From: Auricularia sp. M13
Taxonomy: Eukaryota; Basidiomycota; Agaricomycetes; Auriculariales; Auriculariaceae
Assembly (NCBI GenBank): GCA_037042915.1
Contig: CM073198.1
Coordinates: 2,914,001 to 2,978,000 of the forward strand
Reading direction: 5' to 3'
Length of the DNA stretch: 64,000 nt
The notes beneath the pieces are model-generated. The model searched no databases. It was not told the origin of the DNA and saw only the letters and a program-made list of their open reading frames with translations. The first letter of the stretch is position 1. Every line of letters begins with the position of its first letter. Both the position numbers and the translations under genes were made by a program. Of the stretch, positions 1 through 10,425 are shown in pieces.

Positions 1-2022
1 GAAGTCCAATCACAAAGTCAGAGATCCTTTCCACTTGCGCGGTAATCTCCAGCGGACGCCGCCGCTGCTTTCCTTTTCCGTTTGGACGGGCGCGATGGTC
101 CTCATTCGCGACGGAGGTTGATGCATTGTGCTCCAATGCGTACAGACCTGTAAGCTCGCAATAGATGAGATTAAGTCGTTGCGCCGAGGTTGCGAGCTAG
201 TCCGCGTCAGCGTGTTGTCAGTCAAATGGTTTGGGGCGCACTTGGTGGTCACTCCCTGATACATGAAAGGGGAAATAGGTTTCCATGTACCCTAATAGAG
301 ATTGAAGGTCGGACATGGCTGTGTGTACCGGCTCCCCGCGCTAGAGGGGAGCATTAGAAGGACTGAGTGAAGGACAAGTACCACAGAGCAGCATACCAGG
401 TCCCCAGAACGGAAGATCTGCGCGTAGAGTGTTCGCGTAATTTCCGCGACGACGACTACAGTGTCGATATCCATCTGGACTGATGGCGCTGCGCGAGCCT
501 GGATAGACGTCAACGACGGCGCCCCTTCTAGGAAGGCTGCAGTAAGCATAGGTTGGATGGAGTGTGCCAATGCCTATGTCAAATGATGAGTCATTTATGC
601 AGGACCTACGGTGTACTTACGGCGGTGCGTAATGCTGACGAGTATCCAGACGATGTCGATGCTGAGCTTGCCTGCGCTGACGAAGTCGCTTCTGCTGCTT
701 CGGTCAGGTGCAGATATTCCCAGCAGCTGGCACGCGCGGCGGCTAAGAATGCATTTCCGTTGTCGGGCTCTTCGTCGTCCGGTTTCCAGACGGTCACTTG
801 TTGATCGGAAGAGGACTGTTCGAACACCCGAAGAAAGGCTTCGAATGCTTGACGGGTGTTGAAAGATGGCGCAAAAAACCAGGTTGGGATTGTAGAAGAA
901 TTGTTTTCCTCCTCGCCAACTGCATGACGCATGAACACGGATAGAGAGCGCAGTACGAGCAACCTGGACTGCAAAGCTGAATATAGCAACACAGGTACGT
1001 GGCAGGAGCTTACAGCAGGTGATAGGACAGCGCCTGATGTTGGAGGAGTGTCTAGGAAGATTATCAGCCGCTTGATAAGAGCGAAACCAGCCCACGGTTA
1101 CCACTGGATTCGCCACGAGAAGAACTAGCGTTCAAAAGGGCCAGATATCCACTGAGCACTCTTCGACCGTCAGCAGCACTGCCTGTGTTGCCAGATGCCT
1201 CGGACCAGCCGCGAGTTACAACGTCGGGCACCGCGGCGAGCAGTACATCGAGGAAGCGAACACCGTCGACGCGAATCTCGGGAAAGATATGTGTTTGTGC
1301 CGAAGTCACAAAAAGGAGGAGAACCGGGGCATGGGGCCGCACGGTGTCCTGAAATAAGGTCAGTACCAAAGGCCACAACACGACGACAATGCTGACAGGC
1401 GAGACCGACTCAAAAAACCACGAGAAAAACGACAAGAGCGCTTTGCGCACTGACGCATCCTGCATAATGTATTAGGGCCGTCAAAAACATGCTTCAATCG
1501 GGGCATACCTCGTCTGTAACCAAGGGCGCACAAAATCGGAACGTTTGAGTGAGAGAGCTCTCGAGGAGTTGAGGATGCGCCTTCAGGAGCTCCTTCAGTC
1601 CAGAAATAGCGTCTACGCAAGTTTAACCCCTTGGAAAAACGGAACGCTGAAGAGAGTATGTACCTTTGCGGACGGTGGCATTGTAATGCTTGAGCTGTAC
1701 GAAGAGCTCGTCTATGCTCAGATTTCGGCGTGTCTTGGGGCCCCGTCGTCGCTTTTATCTGCAGTGATACTTTGCGAAGGTAGTGCGATTGCTACGCCGC
1801 GATGTCAGAAAGGCGCTGCAAGGGGCTCGTGCTGGGAATGAGACTCACATCGCGCTTTGAAGGACGTGTCGACCGCATTCGCAGCTGCAGCTTTCCCTTT
1901 GCCGAGCTTGAGCTTTGCTTTCTACGCGACGCGTCAGATCGCAGCCCAGCATCGCAAGCGCACAACAGACTGACTGAAAAGTCTGCCGCCTTTTCTTTGC
2001 GTTTTTTCGAGCTCTTGGGCAT
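1..2022 (-). CDS. IPI1: IPI1/TEX10-like pre-rRNA processing protein (3' end beyond window)
   Basis: This is a subunit of the Rix1 complex (Rix1-Ipi1-Ipi3), which acts in the nucleus on the maturing 60S subunit and ITS2 processing. I start at the ATG on 2022 because it opens with MPKSSKKRKEKAADF, the basic N-terminus usual for the family. Short introns follow. Downstream exons give a helical-repeat N-domain with LSIDELFVQLKHYNATVRK, then DASVRKALLSFFSWFF, and then the diagnostic THIFPEIRVDGVRFLDVLL near 1250. Later exons carry TWFFAPSFNTRQAFEAFL near 850, LTAAFLEGAPS near 530 and RLNLIYCELT near 160. The protein is still open at base 1, so its C-terminus is missing from the window. The upstream neighbour is divergent, with 265 bp between starts. 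Family assignment is confident; several splice junctions are estimated. Confidence 0.88.
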
Positions 2023-2287
2023 CGGTGGCGCGGAGTCAAAGTCGTGTGCCGCGAATGCATCCGAGTCCGCTGTTTTGTCTCGCCCGGCAAGTCCGACCGG
2101 TCTGACCGTCGTAACAAACTGTCGATGAAGCCTCCTGGATCGAGCCGACGACGCCTTTCCATTAGCCGAGCTGACGATGACAACGACGGCCAAATGGTCT
2201 GCTGCCGAATGTTCAAATACGCCGTTTCGTAGATCGCTTGCCTAGTTCACCCCTGGCCCCCGCTTTCGCGCACGGTCCTCGCCACCA

Positions 2288-3753
2288 ATGACCGCCGGCT
2301 GCATCGCTGCCCTCCTCATCTGTATGGCGGCTTCGCTCGCGCTCTATCACCGCTACAGACGGCCCGGCAGTGCTGCTAACAGCATCTCGCACGGCTACAT
2401 TCTGTCCAACTCGGTCTTCCATCGACGCTTTTTGCCCGAGAAGTCACAGCACGAATTCCTATACACCACACAGTCTCTCTTGTTATCCCTGAGATACTTG
2501 GAAGCTCACCAGCTGGATTTGTGCGCGGGACGACTCTTTGGATATGGCTCAATGTGGTTGCGATGTGCGGGCATCTCGCCCAAGAATTTCCTCTCAGCCT
2601 CCGCCGAAGGCGTTACGATTGGATCTGCACTGCGAAATGTCCTAAGGCGCGATGTCGATGGCGTCGCGGATTCTCTAGACGACGTCTGGATGCTCACCAT
2701 GCCTACTTACCTCGGCGTTGACATGAATCCCCTCACTGTGTACTTTTGCTACAATAGTGATGGGTTATGCATTACTGTCGTCCTCGAGGTACGCAGGTGT
2801 TCAAACCAGTGCATCCCATCCCACCGACAACAATTTCTTAGGTACACAATACGTTCGGCGAACGTCATGTTTACGCTCTCAAGGTCGATGCTGCGTCTGC
2901 GACGCGCGGAAGAAATTTAGGGTAAAGCACATCATAATCTTGTAGTATTGTACTTACTGATGTACGCACCAGCTTTGACCATGCGTGGATCTTTCCAAAG
3001 CAGTTTCACGTCTCTCCATTCTGCGAACGAGCTGGGTTTTACGAGTGCGCCGTCGTGGTTCCCACCGCTCCGGGGTCCATGGAACCTGGGGTATCTCCTG
3101 GGCTTCCGCGCATCCGCCTGAATCTTCTCACCTCCGAATGCCCTGCTCGCTTGAGGATCACAACTCATCAACACGCAGTATCAATGATTCCTTTGACCAC
3201 ACCAAACATGCTCCAAACCGTCGCTTCTACACCACTTTCCTGGCTCCTCACCTTCTGCCGAATACTATATCAAGCATATATTCTGCACTACCACAAGGGC
3301 CTCGATGTCTACCAGCGACGCGAACCGCACGGCCATCCCGCAGTTGAATCGATGATGCCTATCAGCCGGAACTCCGTACAGGATCCCATGCTCTCCTCGA
3401 CTGGCATCACTTGGCTGCCACCGTCGTGGGTCGATTCTTACGCCAGAAGATGTGTCGAAACTTTCTTGTCACGACGAGTGCGCGAACTTGGGCTCGTCGT
3501 GGAATTACGCTCCACGCGTCCTTCAGCACCTCCCGCTAGTTTTGGGCCATCCGTTGGCAAGGCATGTGGGGAGTCTCTGGTGCTGTGGTACCGCTCCTTC
3601 AGGGCATTTTCCATCATTCTCGAAACGCCGTCGCCAGAACTCGCACTGAAGCTCGGGACGGAGGCCGAAAAGGCTTTCTCAGTCTCGTCGCCTCAGCTAT
3701 TCACGCTGGTCTTTGCACCTCCGATTCCCCGCCATCTGCATCCTCCCGCGTAA
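2288..3753 (+). CDS. DUF1365 family protein with N-terminal membrane anchor
   Basis: Three exons can be followed. The N-terminus has a hydrophobic segment at about residues 4-20, suggesting a membrane anchor or signal. The DUF1365 core follows: GYILSNSVFHRRFLP, then PTYLGVDMNPLTVYFCYN. An intron from about 2790 to 2841 leads to VHNTFGERHVYALKV. After a second intron ending at 2972 come FDHAWIFPKQFHVSPF and a long C-terminal exon with LTFCRILYQAYILHYHKGL, which resembles the C-terminus of fungal members. DUF1365 proteins have no settled biochemical function. In bacteria they often sit beside cyclopropane-fatty-acid synthases, so a lipid role is sometimes suggested; nothing here tests that. It is divergent from IPI1 and convergent with the next gene. 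Confidence 0.82.
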
Positions 3754-4095
3754 TCGGGTGGTTGAGACGGTCTCTCGTACCGGCTGAACTACGGCCAGAC
3801 TGCCCACAAGGACACGCGCTCGATCGCTGGAGTTCTCCGACATGCAACCTCGCTGTTCTCCTCTGGCTCTCGTTCTCGAGAGAGTTGGAGAGGCGGGTCT
3901 TTGGGATCGCGCGCGCGCGTTTTCACCGTGGAGAGGAGCCGTGGGTAACGTGGGGGCACATCAGTAGCGTAAAGGAGGGGCCAGCGTGAGTGGCCGAGTG
4001 GCATATTTCTTTGCATCGGAGCTTTATCCTTAGAGAGCGAGAGAGAGGCGCGTCGAGACGTAGAAATTTCTCAGCTGTACTGTACATGATTACAT
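3754..4095. other. Convergent 3' intergenic region
   Basis: This 342-bp stretch lies between the stop of the DUF1365 gene and the stop of the minus-strand dehydratase. It should hold both 3' UTRs. I see no gene, repeat or RNA fold that I can support. Confidence 0.5.
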
Positions 4096-5848
4096 CTATT
4101 TTCTGGATTGCCAATATGTCCCGTTGGGGAACTCGTACTCCGAAATGCTCTTCTCGTGCATTTGGATGCTGCAAAGCCGCTCTCAGCGTGATCATGCGAC
4201 AAAGAAAACAAAAACCACAAACCTATATCCCTCTCCCGCCTGGTCTGGAACGTTGTACCTGCCGCGCTGGTTGATTGAGCAGGGATAGAGGAAGTGCTCG
4301 TGGAGATGATCGACAAATTCCAGCACGTTCCGCTCCATGGTGCCCGAGACGGCGATATAGTCGATGAGGCTGAGGTGAATGACATATTCGCACAAACCGA
4401 CACCGCCAGCATGCGGGCACACGGGCACCCCGAACTTAGCAGCCATGAGGAGCACGCTGAGCACCTCGCTGACGCCGGCGAGGCGGCAGCTGTCAATCTG
4501 GCAGACATCGATAGCGTCCGCCTGCAGCAGCTGCTTGAAAATGATGCGGTTGTGCGCATGCTCGCCCGTCGCCACGCCGATGCCGTGCGGCTTGAGTGCC
4601 TTACGAATTGCGGCGTGCCCAAGCACGTCGTCTGGTGCGGTGGGTTCCTCGATAAACCACGGCTTGATCTCCTGCAAGTCGCGCACCCATTCGATCGCCT
4701 GCGGAACATCCCAAACCTGGTTCGCGTCAATCATGAGTACAGCGCCTGTAGGGCCCGCGTTTTTGCCCGCAATGCTCGCCGGGGCCACGCCCTTGTGGTC
4801 TGCTGGTAGATTGGCCGGGTCATCGATTACGGAACGGATAATACGCCCGCGCCGAAGGTCGCCTTCCTTGTCCGCGCCGACCTTCATTTTGAAGTGGTTA
4901 AAACCGGCTTGAACGGCCTCTTTCGTCAGTCGCGCGACCTTCTCATCCGTGTACCCCAGCCAGCCTGCAGACGTGACATAGGCAGGGTATCTGTGCGGCT
5001 CTTCAGCATAGGTGCAAGTGAAAAGCTTCACGACAAACCCGACTTCGCGCACGGTCTTCTCACGCTCAGCTTTGGTTGCTGCCTTGGCCTTGAGCAGCTC
5101 CAGCGCTTCCTCCTTGGTGATTGCGTCCGTGATATACCTAAACGCCGTTGATTTCACAATTTCCTCCTACTCACCAAGTTTAGCTTTCAGGTGTGAGCAG
5201 AAGGATGTAACGTACCGGGCTCATATCGACGATGAGCTTCCACAACGGCTTGTTCCTGGAGCGTGCATACATGTCCCAGAGAGCATTGTCCACGGCGCCG
5301 GTGGCAATGTGAATGACACCCTTTTCAGGCCCAATCCAGCGTAGCTGGGGGTCGCCGGTGAGAAGGTCCCAGGCGGCACCCATGTTCTCGAACAGCACTT
5401 CAGTGTCCTTACCGACCAGGCGGTCGGCGACAAGCTTAATGGCGTCGCATACCTATCGAACGCAATGTGTCTCGCTGAGCATATGTCGTTTCGAGTGAGC
5501 GTGCTCACGATCTCGTTGCCCCGCCCGATGGTGAAGGTCATGCCGTAGCCGACAAGGTCGCCGTCGGTTTGCAGCACGACATAGGCGCTTGAATAATCGC
5601 AGTCCGTGTTCATCGCGTCCGTGCCGTCGCCGCTGAGAGACGTAGGGAATCGGACATCTGAGTGAAGCAGTTGCAGAAGGGTCGAATGGGAACGCAGAAT
5701 CCAAGCAGCAAGGGCGATATCAGATATTATGGCGGCAAGCGGTTGTGAATTCAAGTGATCAATGCACAAAGAGAAGAAAGCTGTGAGTACTGGAAAGGGA
5801 AAAGGAAGGTGGCGTACCATGCGTCTTGCAGCCTATGATCTTGACCAT
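4096..5848 (-). CDS. LGD1-like enolase-superfamily dehydratase (L-galactonate/L-fuconate dehydratase type)
   Basis: This is a Mg-dependent sugar-acid dehydratase of the mandelate-racemase/enolase superfamily. It most resembles fungal L-galactonate dehydratase (D-galacturonate catabolism) and the ENOSF1/L-fuconate dehydratases. The start at 5848 gives [17 protein letters not shown] after removal of the first intron. Further exons carry [14 protein letters not shown], then [20 protein letters not shown], then TSAGWLGY. Superfamily catalytic elements are visible: the KxK lysine in HFKMKVG, metal ligands in [10 protein letters not shown] and [23 protein letters not shown], and the catalytic His in VCPHAGGVG. 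The last exon after an intron at about 4220-4165 encodes the C-terminus ending WQSRK with stop at 4096. All key residues are present, so it is probably active. The exact substrate cannot be decided from sequence. Confidence 0.87.
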
Positions 5849-6044
5849 TTCGAATTCAGGATACAGCGAGAGAGGTAGCAGAGTGCTGCTAGCGACGATC
5901 TAGACAGTCCATTTTGTAGCAGCTCCCTCAACGAGGTCAGGTGCAAGTGGGGGAACGGTCCGTCAGTCACGGCCCGTCATTGCCGGCTAGTGAGTTTAGG
6001 GAGGAAAAAGAATTTATAACTACAATTGGGAGTAATTGCAACAT

Positions 6045-6117
6045 GCCTTCTTAGCTCAGTTGGTAGAGCGCGTCACTAGTAATGACGAGGTCAGTCGTTC
6101 AAGTCGGCTAGAAGGCA
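6045..6117 (+). tRNA. tRNA-Thr (anticodon AGT)
   Basis: A complete 73-nt cloverleaf can be drawn by hand. The acceptor arm GCCTTCT pairs with AGAAGGC, with discriminator A at 6117. The D arm is GCTC/GAGC. The anticodon stem CGTCA/TGACG closes a 7-nt loop CTAGTAA with anticodon AGT at 6078-6080. The T arm AGTCG/CGGCT closes a TTCAAGT loop. There is no intron. A run of five T (6122-6126) directly downstream fits a Pol III terminator. Confidence 0.95.
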
Positions 6118-6121
6118 GTAG

Positions 6122-6126
6122 TTTTT
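6122..6126 (+). terminator. Pol III T-run terminator of tRNA-Thr
   Basis: Five consecutive T residues lie 5 nt after the tRNA 3' end, the usual position and form of an RNA polymerase III terminator. Confidence 0.7.
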
Positions 6127-6295
6127 CTCCTTCCCACCATCTCAGTTCTTCGACTGCAATTGGCGATCACTGGCTTTAAATGCAATATCGGGCATATGAG
6201 AGGATGGAACTAGAACGACAGTCTGATATGTTTTATGGTTATTTATTGTCCAAATCCATCAATTTATCTGGGATGCAATTGATGGTCACCCTCTT

Positions 6296-8145
6296 TCATA
6301 AAATGTTATCCTCATTCGCAGGCTGTCCGTTAGCCTGGGGATGCGATAGTCTCTCAGTGTCCACAGCGTGGTGCTGGTACAGGTGTCCCTCTGCCTCTGG
6401 AGCGTCAAATTGTGTCTGGCAGGTCGGACTAAATACCGTCTCGTTCATCACGAACGAATACGGGTTGGTCAACATGGTCTGTGGCTCACTTGTTAGTTGG
6501 GGAGCTGGCGTACTGAGGCAGCAGCGTACAGCAGGCTGTGCCAGCGCCTTCGACGCTCGATCAGCTGTTGACCCGCCAGTAGATGATGTCCCAGAGCCTA
6601 TGCTGTCAAATATGGCTCCTCTCCGACATGCCCAGACACGCATGACGTCCTGCGTGGTTGGTGAGCACGGCAAAAAGTCAGCTCTTCCGCCGGTGTATAT
6701 ACCTTTTGTGTACCAAACACGACCTGAGAGTTCAATGTTCAGATCAACAGTACAGGCACTGAGAGTATTATTTACCCAAATAGCAACTGGCACTGAGAGT
6801 CATTTGAGCGGCTCGCCCACGTCTCTGTCGGCGGGAGCCACTCACGCGTTGACATGAATATGAAAGGGTACCTGGGCGAGTCATGGGTCGAGAACCAGAT
6901 AAGCACCACTGCCGCACTGTGGTGCGTTTGAGAAACATGTACGAGACGGTGTCGCGCGCTCTTGCGTACGTTACACATAGCGCCCCGTAAATACTGTCCC
7001 CCGCGTCAATGTCCATAACATGCGGCGGAACGGATGATGCGTGCCTGAAAATTCCCAGACGAACCATGAGATCGAGGGGCAGAAGGTCCTTTCGCAGAGT
7101 CCGTAGTCTCCAAGAGCGGAATAACGAGAATACCACGTGAACTATGGAGCACGGGAAATATCAGCGTTCGTGTGGGCTCCGCATCTTGAACGGACCTTCG
7201 AGTATTACGGAAGCCACCATGAAGACGCCGCAGAGGATGCACGAGGCGTAGCCGCTGGGCACTGTGTGAGACATGATCACTGTGTTTGGGACCTCGTCAC
7301 ATACACCGTGGATGAAGCCGAGCAATAAAAGAAGTCGCGAGCCAGCTGAACCTCGCTGCGACGTCGCAACCCATCCTTCAGCCCAGTTGGTGAGCTGTAA
7401 CTCGCGTAACGACGGACTCAACTATGAGCGACGTGAAAAGCATGCCGAAAAATGCCAGCCACGGGACAAGCTGAAGCGCGAGACGATCAGAGGATCATAA
7501 GCCGGGTTCCCGAGGAACGCACGTACGCGTAGCAGGAGCCTCAGCTTCTCAGCGTTTCGAGCAATGTTGGAGGTATTGTGCACGCTTTCCCAGAGCTGTC
7601 TCAGGGTCAGTACGTTTCATTCGTCAGCGTACCGTTTTACCTGAAAGAAAAGGCAGCAGACACCCGTTGCACCCCTAGAACCCAATAAGCAAGGCTGTAA
7701 TGGCAAGGAAGGTCAACTTGCATTGCAAGTGAAGCATAGATGAGAGATGCCTGCGTGAGGCATAGGCCGAATTGTGGTGGGGATCCGCGATACTCGTTCG
7801 CGTAGAGTAATCTGTCAAAAGCTCAGCAGATGGGATGCTGAAGACACTAACCCGGCTTACAACAGGCAAGCTGTAGAGAAGATGACCATGGAAATGACAA
7901 CCTGCTATGCAGTCGGACCATGCGCATTCACTTAGTGTAGCCACACGCACATTAATTAGTGTCATATCCCTGTTCAGGCGACAAAGAGCGACGGTGAGCA
8001 GGAAAAGAATGAGAAGTATCTGCATCAGTTTTAGTTGCATTTTAGTTGTCAAAAGCTTGCGCTAGCCTCGAAGGCAGCCGCTTACTTGGCCAGTCATGTT
8101 GAGAGCATAGAATGCCACCAGCAGCATACTGTCCGAGCCCGCCAT
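6296..8145 (-). CDS. Multi-pass membrane protein, tandem copy B (possibly decayed)
   Basis: I read this as a diverged paralogue of the next gene upstream. The predicted start at 8145 gives MAGSDSMLLVAFYALNMTGQ. An intron then leads to the hydrophobic ILLILFLLTVALCRLNRDMT, matching copy A in position and splice site. Later exons contain PPQFGLCLTQASLIYASLAM (near 7730), LWESVHNTSNIARN (near 7580), LVPWLAFFGMLFTSLIVE (near 7440), SCILCGVFMVASVILE (near 7240), LRKDLLPLDLMVRLGIF (near 7080) and a final exon with QDVMRVWACRR ending at 6296. This gives roughly six to seven membrane segments with no enzymatic motif. The type resembles Agaricomycete multi-pass proteins of unknown function. Some exons are hard to join cleanly, so it may be partly degenerate. 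Confidence 0.5.
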
Positions 8146-8659
8146 GGGAGCTAGTGATTGTACAGTGGCGCAGGACGCAAAGAGGCACAGGCTGATGTGG
8201 GGACGGTCCAGCACTTATTTCTAGGTGGGTATTCCATTGGCTACCATTGAAGGCGCGGTGGCGCACACGTCCATCTGCCAGATGGTCGTCAGCTTGCAGA
8301 GCATCATCGGCCGCTTTGAGCGGGCACTGATCCTCAAGGGCGAGCGGCCCTGCATCGGCTTGGACCCTACGCGAAGCACGCAGCACAGGTGGATGTTTGG
8401 GCAAATGCACAGCAACGCAAGGCCGTATCCAGTATGACGATCGCGAATTCGAGAAGGCAGGGCAATGCGGATCACCCCTGATTGTCGTGCCAGTGGGGGG
8501 AGTAAGGAGGAGATGTCGATCCCAGCGCTCGCGTCGCGCCCAACGTTCAGCGACTTTCAGTCGAGACTTTACAGTGAGCGCTCGTGAGCAACGCTAATGT
8601 TTGTTGTACATATCCTCCGTATACATGACCATATAAGTTATATGGTGTGCTGCTTGTTT
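8146..8659. other. Spacer between the two tandem membrane-protein genes
   Basis: This is 514 bp between the end of copy A and the start of copy B. It should contain the copy A 3' UTR and the copy B promoter. A minus-strand open stretch with ISLCLFASCATVQS lies immediately upstream of the copy B start, so a slightly longer N-terminus is possible. No other feature is supported. Confidence 0.4.
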
Positions 8660-10184
8660 CTAAGCACGAGAGACCTCCCATGCCGACCCGGACATGACAG
8701 AATATGGTGTCGTAAGGTACTGTTGGAGAATGAGACACTGGCAGAGAAAGCTGAGTAAAAGAGCTTACAGTCGTAGGTCCACCTTCTTTCCGCGTACGAT
8801 CGCTGAGCTCGGTCGATTCTCCATGCGATCCCAGAGCGACACCGTGATCGGTTTGGCAGAACCAAACCCGGAGAACGTCGGGGCCTGTGCCAAAGAGGAT
8901 GAAAACGACTAGAGGCAGACTCGACATGAAAATGAACGGGATGACGCTCGTGACGAAAAGTAGGAGGGCAGCGGCGATCAGCGTAAAGACAGCATATGCG
9001 CTGTAAATGACTAGGCGGACAACGAAGTCCCTGGGCAGCTCCGCCATTCGGCGCGAACGGCCACGTGACAGGACAGTTATTGCAAGGTGGGCTGGATGCG
9101 ATTGAATCAGCATGAATCTCACCTGTCGAGGTTGATCACCTTCTAAGATAAGGGCGAAAAGAATGAAGAGCCCGCAAACGCTGGAGCTCACAGCTCCGCT
9201 ATCATTCTCGGTGATGAGAGTCATGCAAAGCAGAGCGAGCTGCCGACGCACACGGGGGGCCCGATGGAGCAATACACTCCGTCACGCGCGAGAATAGCAG
9301 TTTCAGGAGTGATTATCCCCCGCTGGTTTCTTGTCGTTAGCGTCGCTGCCGACGAAAAGCAGTTCGACATACAGCCAAGCTGAAAACGAACATGCCGATA
9401 CCAACGACATGAGGCAATCCCCAGAGCTGTCAACGTATGAGGAAACACAAGGTCGCTGTGCGTGGTGCGCTCACCAGAGGACCGCGCCACGAGGATGGGC
9501 GTTCGACGTTTGGGGAATGCACACTGAACCAAAGCTAGAGATGACCAATTGTTAGCGACGTTATCTTGGTGATGAATTTGGCAACTGACATGGAGGACCA
9601 AGCAAAACACCGACGTAGCGGCCCTTTCGATGGTTCAGTCCAGGCGTCTATCATGAGTCGCGGTGCAGGGGCAGGAATACATACATCGCTGCGAGATTTT
9701 TTTTGTCAACTGGGAAGGGATTCGCAAAGCGTGATACTTACATATTGTAGTGTAGATTATGACGGCCTGCGCGATACAGAGCTTCAGTGGCGGTTCATGA
9801 TCTTGATAGTCGAGCGTGAAATGGCCGGCGTAAAGGAGCAGGCTGAAGGGACGGTGAGCGTCTCGTCGGCGAAAATTGCGACTGGCACGGACTTTGCGCC
9901 GATGCCCCAGAAGAGTATTGCCCATGAGAGATTGAGGACGGTGGCATCCCTGCGGCTGGTAGACTTCGCGAAGCAGATGGTGAGGAGGAAGGCGGCGAGC
10001 AGGACCTGGGTGTCGGTGTCATGAGTGACAGATTTCTCGAGTTGCGCTGCGCGTGATGCACGGGGGCGCGGCGAAAAGGAGCGCTAAGGCCGGAGGACGG
10101 ACATACCTGGCCGAAGGTGCAGAGGGTGAAGAAGGCAATTCGCTGGGACCGTGTAGTGTGCAGGATGTCGTTCCCTTGGGTCAT
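8660..10184 (-). CDS. Multi-pass membrane protein, tandem copy A
   Basis: The start at 10184 gives MTQGNDILHTTRSQR, then CTFGQ, spliced to VLLAAFLLTICFAKSTSRRD. Subsequent exons hold SWAILFWGIGAKSVPVAIFA, PPLKLCIAQAVIIYTT (near 9790), LWFSVHSPNVERPSSW (near 9530), HVVGIGMFVFSLA, a segment ending CGLFILFALILE (near 9155), ELPRDFVVRLVIYSAY, LLLFVTSVIPFIFMSSLPLV and FILFGTGPDVLRVW (near 8880). The order of membrane segments and several motifs are shared with copy B. I know of similar multi-pass proteins in Agaricomycetes but no assigned function. The start is 241 bp from the divergent permease start. The C-terminal exon and stop near 8660 are the least certain part. Confidence 0.55.
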
Positions 10185-10425
10185 GGAGAGAGCATCGCCT
10201 GGCCAAGATCGCGCGGGTCAGCGCCGACGTGACGACGGAGGAGATGGCCGGCCGGGCGGGACGGAGGTAGTGATGCGGTGATGGCGCGCTGCACATGCTC
10301 CGCCACGTGGGACATAATTTTGGACGCGGCTCAGAGCGCTCATAAGTATTCCGGAATCCGAGGGAGGCGCGCAGGACCGCTATCTCCATCCCCCCGCTTC
10401 TCTTCCTCTTCCTTATCCCACCACC

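Noticed and set aside
3985-4060. tRNA-Ser/Leu-like start (GTGAGTGGCCGAGTGGCAT)
   Set aside because: Only the D-arm-like stretch fits. No acceptor stem, anticodon arm or T arm with a TTC loop can be formed around it.
4294-4912. Long plus-strand frames (170-177 codons)
   Set aside because: They are antisense to the strongly conserved dehydratase exons; GC-rich third positions create open antisense frames.
6180-6857. 225-codon plus-strand frame
   Set aside because: It lies opposite exons of the tandem membrane gene copy B, has no family resemblance and no recognised domain. It is probably an antisense shadow.
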